Shown: one piece after another, positions 1 through 4,636 of the stretch
How positions within the stretch are numbered: position 1 is the first letter of the stretch
Layout of the letters: each line of letters starts with the position of its first letter
Assembly: GCA_963205285.1 (NCBI GenBank)
Contig: CAUJJQ010000173.1
Location: forward strand, 1-7,009
Reading direction: 5' to 3'
DNA from: Pseudomonadota bacterium
GTDB lineage: Bacteria; Pseudomonadota; Alphaproteobacteria; Sphingomonadales; Sphingomonadaceae
DNA: 7,009 nt
Program-made: the position numbers and the translations under genes
The notes under the pieces: generated by a model
What the model was told of the DNA's origin: nothing
What the model saw: only the letters and a program-made list of their open reading frames with translations
The model's database searches: none

Positions 1-2
1 CG

Positions 3-77
3 CAACCGGCGCCGACAGCGCTTGCGCCGCCCGCCGCCGTCCCGGCAAGCCCGGTCGCATCGCAGCCCGGCGGATAG
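3..77 (+). CDS. C-terminal tail of an upstream gene (partial), Pro/Ala-rich
   Basis: The frame beginning at base 3 is open from the window edge and reads as a tail of about 24 residues dominated by Pro, Ala and Val, ending in GlnProGlyGly and a TAG stop at 75-77, which is 26 bases before the queA start. Such low-complexity tails are common at the ends of secreted proteins. In sphingomonads a peptidyl-prolyl isomerase often precedes queA, so that is a possible identity, but nothing in these few residues proves it. The queA frame is also open upstream to the window edge, so the assignment rests only on composition and spacing. If correct, queA is probably co-transcribed with this gene. Confidence 0.35.
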   Translation, partial: QPAPTALAPPAAVPASPVASQPGG

Positions 78-103
78 AGTTTCGTCCGCAACCGGACCTC
101 GCC

Positions 104-1153
104 ATGCTTGTTGACCAATTTGACTTTGGGCTGCCGAGCGAGCGCATCGCGCTGCGCCCGGTGGCCCCGCGTGATGCGGCGCGCCTGCTCAGGGTTGGCG
201 ACGACGGTAACTTGTCTGACCATATTGTTCGCGACCTGCCACAATTGCTGCGCGCGGGCGACTGCCTCGTCTTCAATGATACGCGCGTCATTCCCGCGCA
301 GCTACATGGGGTTCGCCGCACATTTAAGGGTGGGGAAGCGCGCATCGGCGCCACGCTGCACAAGCGCATAGATTTACGCTGCTGGCAGGCTTTCATTCGC
401 AATGCCAAGCGTCTGGTGCCCGGCGACCGGATCGATTTTGGCTATGATGTTAGCGCAACCGCGCAACAACGCCTGCCCGATGGTAGTTTCATCCTGCGTT
501 TCGATGGGGACGAACCGGTCGAACTACTGCTCGAACGGGCAGGGCGTATGCCGCTGCCCCCCTATATTGCGGGCAAGCGTGCCACCGATGCACGCGATGC
601 CCATGATTATCAGACGATGTTTGCTGAGCGGGATGGAGCGGTCGCCGCACCGACCGCCGCGCTCCATTTCACGCAAGCCTTGATGGAAGCGCTTGCCGTC
701 GCGCACAATGGTGCAGAACGGCTGACGCTGCATGTCGGTGCGGGCACTTTCCTGCCAGTCAAGGTGGAGGATACCGACGCTCATATCATGCACGCCGAAT
801 GGGGGGAGATTGACACTGCAACCGCCGATCGGTTGAACGCGGTGCGCGCAGGCGGCGGGCGGGTCATCGCAGTTGGCACCACCAGTCTGCGGCTGATCGA
901 AAGCGCGACGGGGGAGGATGGTGTCATCCGCTCCTTTGTTGGTGACACCGCCATTTTCATCACGCCCGGATATCGTTTCCGGGGGATCGACGGGCTGATG
1001 ACCAATTTTCACCTGCCGCGATCCACCCTGTTCATGCTGGTTAGTGCATTGATAGGGATAGATAAAATGCAAAACGCCTATGCTCACGCCATAGCTTCGG
1101 GGTATCGGTTCTACAGCTATGGCGACGCCAGCCTATTGCTGCCCCAATCCTAA
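104..1153 (+). CDS. queA: S-adenosylmethionine:tRNA ribosyltransferase-isomerase
   Basis: A cytoplasmic enzyme of queuosine biosynthesis. It transfers and isomerises the ribosyl group of S-adenosylmethionine onto preQ1 at tRNA position 34, giving epoxyqueuosine. The 349 residues match the usual family length of about 350. Visible family motifs, in order, are [12 protein letters not shown] (56-67), MPLPPYI (149-155), [13 protein letters not shown] (178-190), LHVGAGTF (209-216), [10 protein letters not shown] (254-263), [10 protein letters not shown] (300-309) and [12 protein letters not shown] (334-345). The Ala in APTAALHF replaces the more common Gly. The frame is open upstream to the window edge, but the ATG at 104 is chosen because [11 protein letters not shown] is the normal family N-terminus. 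No strong Shine-Dalgarno is seen; GGA at 94-96 is the best candidate and lies in a small hairpin. Its 3' end overlaps the opposing peptidase gene by four bases. The partner enzyme Tgt is encoded about 2.4 kb downstream. Confidence 0.97.
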   Translation: MLVDQFDFGLPSERIALRPVAPRDAARLLRVGDDGNLSDHIVRDLPQLLRAGDCLVFNDTRVIPAQLHGVRRTFKGGEARIGATLHKRIDLRCWQAFIRNAKRLVPGDRIDFGYDVSATAQQRLPDGSFILRFDGDEPVELLLERAGRMPLPPYIAGKRATDARDAHDYQTMFAERDGAVAAPTAALHFTQALMEALAVAHNGAERLTLHVGAGTFLPVKVEDTDAHIMHAEWGEIDTATADRLNAVRAGGGRVIAVGTTSLRLIESATGEDGVIRSFVGDTAIFITPGYRFRGIDGLMTNFHLPRSTLFMLVSALIGIDKMQNAYAHAIASGYRFYSYGDASLLLPQS

Positions 1154-2607
1154 CGTGCCGCGATATCGCGCACCATGATATAGAGCATCCGCCGGCCATC
1201 CATCACCGATTGGACGCGAATATGTTCGTTGAGGCCATGGGCATTGCTGCCCGCCGCCGTCCCGAAAAAGCCGGAAAATCCGTAGGTGGGGATGCCTGCC
1301 GGGGTCAGAAAGGCACCATCGGTGCCACCCGCTGCCATCAACGGCACTAGCGGTACGCCGGGGAACACCGCCTCTGCCGCAGCGCGGGCGGGCCGCATGA
1401 TTGCATCATTTAGCGGCGGCGGCGGTGAAATGGGGCTGCGGGTTTCGAGCGTCGTTATGCTGACCCCCGGGTCATTGACCAATTGGACCAACGCCTGGCG
1501 GATCGTTTCGACACTGGTGCCGGGAAAGATTCGGCAATTAACATTGGCGCGCGCGCGCTGCGGCAGCGCGTTTGTTGCATGACCGCCGTTCAGCATCGTC
1601 GGCACACAGGTTGTGCGCAAAATCGCATTCCAACTGGGGTTTGCTGCTGCCAGCGTCGTTGCCGATTCGGCATCGTTCTGGTTGGCCGCAAAGCGCGCCA
1701 TGGCCGGGCCAATCGGCGCCGGGGTCAATTGGGACATGGCGGAAAAATATCCGCGCGTCGCATCATTTGATTCGATTGGAAAATCATGCGCGCCGACCCG
1801 AATTAACGCCTGACTCAGCCGAACAATTGCATTGTCGCGTACCGGGCGGCTCGAATGGCCGCCGGGGTTGGTCACTTCAAACTGGTAATTTTGCGGGAAT
1901 TTTTCGCCCGCCTGTATGTTGAGCATGACGTGATGGCCGTCAGGCCCGATGAGGCCGCCCGCCCCTTCGTTGATTGCAAAGCCCGCGTCGATCAGTTGGC
2001 GATATTCGCGCGCCAGATATTCCGCGCCGTTAAAGGCACCTGCGGTTTCTTCGCCGCAAGTCAGCGCCATTTTGATCGTCCGGCGCGGGCGGGCATTTTC
2101 CTGACGCAGCCGCATCATCGTATCGACCCAAACCGCCGCCTGCGCCTTGTCATCGGAAACGCCGCGCCCGAAAAATTCGCCATTTTCCTCTATCAGCGTA
2201 AAGGGGTCGCGTTCCCAGTCGGCGCGATGCGCCTCCACCACGTCGATATGTGCAAGCAGGAGCAGCGCGGGCAAGCTGGCATCGCTGCCCGGCATGATGG
2301 CGACCAAATTACCCTCACGCGGGTGATTGGGTTCAACAATCAGGTGTAAATCTGATGCGGGGTAACCGGCGGACAACAGCCGATCACGCATACGCTCGGC
2401 GGCGAGCGTGCAACTCCCCTCCGACAGGCTGGTGTTTGTTTCAACCAATTGCTTGTAAATGTCGCGAAACTGCGCCTCCCCATCGCCGGCGTGTGCAACC
2501 ACATCGGCGGCCGGGCGCGCGGGCGCGCGCTGGGCGAAGCTCGCGCCCGCCAATCCTGCCAATGCCGTTCCCGCCAGCGCAGCGATAAGCAATTTCTTTA
2601 CAGCCAT
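1150..2607 (-). CDS. Secreted M20-family zinc metallopeptidase (carboxypeptidase/aminoacylase type)
   Basis: A 485-residue di-zinc hydrolase of the M20/M25/M40 clan, predicted to be periplasmic or exported. Residues 1-26 form a signal peptide: MAVKK, a hydrophobic Ala/Leu core, and a likely cleavage after SFA at 25. The M20 metal site is complete: His120 and Asp122 in [12 protein letters not shown], the bridging Asp152 in GRGVSDDK, catalytic Glu186 and ligand Glu187 in TCGEETAG, Glu214 in INEGAGG, and His457 in NAHGLNEH. The PGGHSSRP motif (248-255) marks the inserted dimerisation domain. Glu rather than Asp as the third ligand recalls carboxypeptidase S and PM20D1-like members over DapE or ArgE. 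The substrate cannot be read from sequence; a dipeptide or N-acyl amino acid is plausible. The ATG at 2607-2605 has AGGGG (complement of 2615-2619) seven bases upstream. The gene is convergent with queA and divergent from the barrel gene. Confidence 0.9.
   Translation of the reverse strand: MAVKKLLIAALAGTALAGLAGASFAQRAPARPAADVVAHAGDGEAQFRDIYKQLVETNTSLSEGSCTLAAERMRDRLLSAGYPASDLHLIVEPNHPREGNLVAIMPGSDASLPALLLLAHIDVVEAHRADWERDPFTLIEENGEFFGRGVSDDKAQAAVWVDTMMRLRQENARPRRTIKMALTCGEETAGAFNGAEYLAREYRQLIDAGFAINEGAGGLIGPDGHHVMLNIQAGEKFPQNYQFEVTNPGGHSSRPVRDNAIVRLSQALIRVGAHDFPIESNDATRGYFSAMSQLTPAPIGPAMARFAANQNDAESATTLAAANPSWNAILRTTCVPTMLNGGHATNALPQRARANVNCRIFPGTSVETIRQALVQLVNDPGVSITTLETRSPISPPPPLNDAIMRPARAAAEAVFPGVPLVPLMAAGGTDGAFLTPAGIPTYGFSGFFGTAAGSNAHGLNEHIRVQSVMDGRRMLYIMVRDIAAR
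1155..1173. other. Small hairpin just past the queA stop codon
   Basis: A perfect 12-base palindrome, CGCGATATCGCG (1159-1170), is flanked by GTG (1155-1157) and CAC (1171-1173), which can extend the stem around a single bulged C. It begins two bases after the queA stop and lies inside the last codons of the peptidase gene. There is no T-tract on either side, so it is not a normal intrinsic terminator. It could protect an mRNA 3' end, or it may be a by-product of the coding sequence. Confidence 0.25.
1554..1574 (+). terminator. Possible plus-strand terminator inside the peptidase gene
   Basis: CGCGCTG (1554-1560) and CAGCGCG (1564-1570) form a perfect seven-base-pair GC stem with a CGG triloop, followed on the plus strand by TTTGTT. 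It lies 401 bases past the queA stop, antisense to the peptidase gene. Because the queA and peptidase stop codons overlap, no terminator fits between them, so a site like this could end queA read-through. Against it, the T-tract is short and interrupted, and the sequence also encodes AlaLeuProGlnArgAla, which favours GC palindromes by chance. Confidence 0.2.
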
Positions 2608-2614
2608 TTCCCGT

Positions 2615-2619
2615 CCCCT
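2615..2619 (-). promoter_or_regulatory. Ribosome binding site of the M20 peptidase gene
   Basis: On the minus strand AGGGG lies seven bases before the ATG at 2607-2605, a good Shine-Dalgarno at normal spacing. It supports the start that also gives a complete signal peptide. Confidence 0.7.
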
Positions 2620-2626
2620 TTTTCTG

Positions 2627-2668
2627 ACTTGGCGACATTTGTGGTCAATAACTTGGCCCCGGTCAAGT
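2627..2668. repeat. ACTTGGC direct repeats with an inverted third copy
   Basis: ACTTGGC occurs at 2627-2633 and again at 2651-2657, a period of 24 bases. The second copy can pair with GTCAAGT at 2662-2668 to form a seven-base-pair hairpin with one G-U pair and a four-base loop. In the same stretch GGTCAA (TTGACC on the minus strand) occurs at 2643-2648 and 2661-2666, 18 bases apart. The arrangement sits 20 to 60 bases upstream of the peptidase start, where an operator could lie. Function is inferred only from position. Confidence 0.35.
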
Positions 2669-2678
2669 CGATGAATCC

Positions 2679-2722
2679 TTGCTGAACAATATCTTCAGCC
2701 AGCGCTCATTGCCGTTCAGCAA
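2679..2722. repeat. Nine-base inverted repeat with a nested alternative arm
   Basis: TTGCTGAAC (2679-2687) and GTTCAGCAA (2714-2722) are perfect reverse complements separated by 26 bases. A third copy of the core, TTCAGC at 2694-2699, can instead pair with GCTGAA at 2681-2686 across a seven-base loop. The first arm can therefore form either of two mutually exclusive hairpins, or the three copies may be protein-binding half-sites. The element lies 85 to 128 bases before the barrel gene start and about 70 to 115 bases before the peptidase start. Confidence 0.45.
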
Positions 2723-2796
2723 AGTGGGTTTCGCCGCCCGCGCCGGGGCAGTTTTCGACCGATCGGGCGTCGTGGCGGCACGAAACAAACAAGAAT

Positions 2797-2801
2797 AAGG
2801 T
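2797..2801 (+). promoter_or_regulatory. Ribosome binding site of the beta-barrel gene
   Basis: AAGGT, continuing into GA, lies five bases before the ATG at 2807, a good Shine-Dalgarno that fixes this start; the protein then begins directly with a complete signal peptide. Confidence 0.75.
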
Positions 2802-2806
2802 GAACC

Positions 2807-3331
2807 ATGCAAAAGATTCTTCTCCCCCTCACCGCTATCGGCGCCGCCCTCATCGCTGCGCCTGCCGCAGCGCAAAACGCTCCTACGAGCGATGTCTACG
2901 GCGGTCTTCAGGTGGGCACGCACGATTTTGGTCTGCCAACCGCAGCCGATGACAATGGCATCTTCTACGGCGGTTTCGTCGGTGTGGACGTGCCGGTCAG
3001 CGGTTCGGTGTTCGTCGGTGCCGAAGGCAATTTCAACTTTGGGTCGAGCGCGATTGACCGCGAATATGGCGTTGCTGCGCGCATCGGCACCGAAATTGCG
3101 CCGGGCACCAAATTGTTTGTCCGTGGTGGCTATCAGGAAGTGGATTTTGACGTCCGCCGCCTGACCGGCGTTGCCAACCCGCCCGCCGGCGTTGACGATA
3201 CAGATGGTGATTATCTGGTCGGCGTTGGTGCCGATGTGGCAGTGACCAATCGTTTGGGCCTGCGTCTTGCCGCCGACACGATTTCGTTCGATTCGACGCG
3301 CATCAGCGCGGGTGTTGTCTTTCACTTCTAA
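2807..3331 (+). CDS. Small outer-membrane beta-barrel protein
   Basis: A 174-residue exported protein. Residues 1-22 are a clear signal peptide: MQK, a Leu/Ala/Ile core, and APAAA before Gln23 as the likely cleavage point. The mature part of about 152 residues shows alternating hydrophobic and polar stretches separated by turns, consistent with eight strands near 29-41, 51-62, 67-78, 86-97, 102-115, 134-146, 149-161 and 164-174. It ends in GlyValValPheHisPhe; a terminal Phe is the usual outer-membrane assembly signal. There is no cysteine and no OmpA-like peptidoglycan-binding domain. The longest loop (about 116-133) is Pro/Asp-rich. The size and pattern fit the broad OmpA/OmpW/opacity-type barrel group, but no specific function can be given. 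It is monocistronic in appearance, with a terminator about 80 bases downstream. Confidence 0.8.
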   Translation: MQKILLPLTAIGAALIAAPAAAQNAPTSDVYGGLQVGTHDFGLPTAADDNGIFYGGFVGVDVPVSGSVFVGAEGNFNFGSSAIDREYGVAARIGTEIAPGTKLFVRGGYQEVDFDVRRLTGVANPPAGVDDTDGDYLVGVGADVAVTNRLGLRLAADTISFDSTRISAGVVFHF

Positions 3332-3345
3332 AGACGCGCTAATTT

Positions 3346-3379
3346 GACCCGAAGCGCTATCACGCTCTTGTTTTGGGTC
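3346..3379 (+). other. Imperfect hairpin after the barrel gene
   Basis: GACCC (3346-3350) pairs with GGGTC (3375-3379), enclosing a second short stem AGCG (3353-3356) and CGCT (3363-3366). TTGTTTT (3368-3374) follows the inner stem. The inner stem alone is too short for a good terminator; the whole may be a stabilising 3' structure of the barrel mRNA, or chance. Confidence 0.25.
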
Positions 3380-3396
3380 TGATCGGTCCGGGCTTA

Positions 3397-3418
3397 CCCT
3401 CTCGGATTGTGGGAAGGG
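3397..3418 (+). promoter_or_regulatory. Possible antiterminator hairpin ahead of the terminator
   Basis: CCCTCTC (3397-3403) can pair with GGG-A-AGGG (3411-3418) as a seven-base-pair stem with one bulged A and one U-G pair, around a loop of seven bases. It uses bases 3414-3418, which also form the foot of the terminator stem that follows, so the two structures exclude each other. That is the layout of an attenuator, but no ligand-binding domain, leader peptide or known riboswitch pattern is recognisable. Confidence 0.25.
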
Positions 3419-3447
3419 GCGGTGGCGATAAGCTGCCGTCCCTTTTT
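3414..3447 (+). terminator. Intrinsic terminator between the barrel gene and tgt
   Basis: Bases 3414-3426 and 3432-3444 form a 13-base-pair stem: ten Watson-Crick pairs and three G-U pairs, with a five-base GATAA loop. A run of five T follows the GC part of the 3' arm (3443-3447). It lies 83 bases past the barrel gene stop and 61 bases before the tgt ATG. The simplest role is ending the barrel transcript. Since only 61 bases remain before tgt and no convincing promoter is visible there, it could also act in the tgt leader. Confidence 0.75.
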
Positions 3448-3496
3448 GCATGGTGGCAGGGGGGTGTCGCCTTTGCCATTCATGCGGGCAGCGGTT

Positions 3497-3501
3497 AGGG
3501 G
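3497..3501 (+). promoter_or_regulatory. Ribosome binding site deciding the tgt start
   Basis: AGGGG lies seven bases before the ATG at 3509, with a second G-run at 3503-3506. It supports this start over two in-frame upstream alternatives: a TTG at 3407, which lies before the terminator hairpin, and an ATG at 3482. Confidence 0.7.
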
Positions 3502-3508
3502 CGGGGCA

Positions 3509-4636
3509 ATGTCTCAAAGATTTGCCTTTTCCATCCATGCGCGTGACGGCGCCGCCCGCACCGGCGAAATTGCGATGCAGCGTGCCACCATTCGCACCCC
3601 TGCCTTCATGCCGGTCGGCACGGCGGCCAGCGTCAAGGCGATGCGCCCGGCGGAGGTGCGCGCCAGTGGTGCGGACATCATCCTTGGCAATACATATCAT
3701 CTGATGCTGCGTCCCGGCGCGGAAAGGGTGGCCCGGCTGGGTGGGCTGCACGCCTTCATGGGCTGGGACCGTCCGATTTTGACCGACAGCGGTGGCTATC
3801 AAGTGATGAGCCTGTCGGCGCTTACCAAACAAAGCGAAGAAGGGGTTGCCTTCAAAAGCCATCTCGACGGGTCGCGCCACATGCTGAGTGCCGAAAGGTC
3901 GATGGAAATTCAGCGATTGCTGGGCAGCGACATCGTCATGGCCTTTGACGAATGCCCGCCCGCCGATGTGGATGATGCGCGCGCTGCCGGGTCGATGCGC
4001 CGTTCGATGCGTTGGGCCAAACGCTCGCGCGATGCCTTTGACGCGGGGAGCGAGCATGCCGCGCGCGCCGCCTTGTTCGGGATTCAGCAGGGCAGCCTCA
4101 ATGCCGAATTGCGTGCCGAATCGTCGGCAGCGCTCATTGATGTCGGGTTTGATGGCTATGCGATCGGCGGGCTTGCGGTGGGCGAGGGGCAGGGGGCGAT
4201 GTTCGCCTGTCTGGACCATTGTGTCGGTCATTTGCCCGCTGACAGGCCGCGTTACCTGATGGGTGTGGGCAAGCCCGATGATCTGGTCGGTGCGGTCGAG
4301 CGCGGCATCGACATGTTCGATTGCGTGCTGCCAACGCGTTCGGGCCGCAATGGGCAGGCTTTTACTTGGGCCGGGCCGCTCAATATCCGCAACGCCCGCA
4401 TGGCGGAGGATCTGGGGCCGCTTGACCCGCGTTGCGCCTGCCCGACCTGTCAGGTGTGGAGCCGCGCATATATCCACCACCTGGTAAAGGCGGGCGAAAT
4501 GCTGGGCGCAATATTGATGACCGAACATAATCTCCATTTCTATCAGGCACTTATGGCCGCGATGCGCGATGCCATCGCGGCGGGCAATTTTGCGATATTT
4601 GCCGCGCAGTTTCGCGCCGAGTATCGCCGCGCATGA
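3509..4636 (+). CDS. tgt: tRNA-guanine(34) transglycosylase (queuine/preQ1 tRNA-ribosyltransferase)
   Basis: A cytoplasmic zinc enzyme that swaps guanine for preQ1 at wobble position 34 of tRNAs for Tyr, His, Asn and Asp, the step before QueA. From the ATG at 3509 the protein has 375 residues, the usual bacterial length. The frame is open back to a TTG at 3407, but those extra 34 residues resemble no Tgt N-terminus and are crossed by a terminator. Seen directly are TDSGGYQ (92-98) with the general acid/base Asp93, FDEC (146-149) with substrate-binding Asp147, GLAVGEG (221-227), nucleophile Asp271 in [15 protein letters not shown], and zinc ligands Cys309, Cys311, Cys314 and His340. These match Zymomonas mobilis Asp102, Asp156, Asp280, Cys318, Cys320, Cys323 and His349 at a constant offset of nine. 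The gene overlaps glnE by ATGA. Confidence 0.97.
   Translation: MSQRFAFSIHARDGAARTGEIAMQRATIRTPAFMPVGTAASVKAMRPAEVRASGADIILGNTYHLMLRPGAERVARLGGLHAFMGWDRPILTDSGGYQVMSLSALTKQSEEGVAFKSHLDGSRHMLSAERSMEIQRLLGSDIVMAFDECPPADVDDARAAGSMRRSMRWAKRSRDAFDAGSEHAARAALFGIQQGSLNAELRAESSAALIDVGFDGYAIGGLAVGEGQGAMFACLDHCVGHLPADRPRYLMGVGKPDDLVGAVERGIDMFDCVLPTRSGRNGQAFTWAGPLNIRNARMAEDLGPLDPRCACPTCQVWSRAYIHHLVKAGEMLGAILMTEHNLHFYQALMAAMRDAIAAGNFAIFAAQFRAEYRRA

Larger units (their letters stand above)
2608..2806. promoter_or_regulatory. Divergent intergenic region between peptidase and barrel genes
   Basis: These 199 bases must hold the promoters of both divergent genes. No textbook -35/-10 pair stands out on either strand. 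On the minus strand, two TTGACC hexamers (complement of 2661-2666 and 2643-2648) are -35-like, but the best 17-base-spaced partner of the first, CACAAA, is a weak -10. On the plus strand nothing clear is seen. The region contains a cluster of ACTTGGC repeats near the peptidase gene, a GTTCAGC-based inverted repeat in the middle, and one GAATC (2673-2677), a potential CcrM methylation site. No open frame here looks like a gene. Confidence 0.5.

Noticed and set aside
28..43. A 16-base match between 28-43 and the stretch near 1248-1263
   Set aside because: Both are runs of GCC/CCG-type codons; a short low-complexity match is expected in GC-rich coding DNA and there are no longer flanking matches.
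524..1087. A 187-codon minus-strand frame inside queA
   Set aside because: It is fully contained in queA on the opposite strand, with no ribosome binding site or domain evidence.
1062..1094. A minus-strand terminator for the peptidase inside queA (CTATG/CATAG stem followed by TTTT)
   Set aside because: The stem has only five mostly A-T pairs, and the T-run is separated from it by three bases, so it would be too weak.
1855..2349. A 164-codon plus-strand frame inside the peptidase gene
   Set aside because: It is antisense to a gene with a complete catalytic site; no family resemblance was seen.
2673..2677. GAATC as a CcrM-regulated promoter site
   Set aside because: GANTC sites occur at several other places within the genes of this window, and a single intergenic copy is not evidence of regulation.
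2735..2755. A GCCC/GGGC hairpin followed by AGTTTT upstream of the barrel gene
   Set aside because: The stem is only four pairs, and no transcript is known to need ending there.
3345..3511. A preQ1 riboswitch before tgt
   Set aside because: Looked for because tgt is a queuosine gene. The compact stem-loop with an A-rich 3' tail that marks the class I aptamer is absent, and nothing resembles the larger classes.
2663..4537. A 624-codon open frame on the minus strand across the barrel gene, the gap and tgt
   Set aside because: It is antisense to two supported genes and a terminator, and its composition is shadow-like with no domain or signal.
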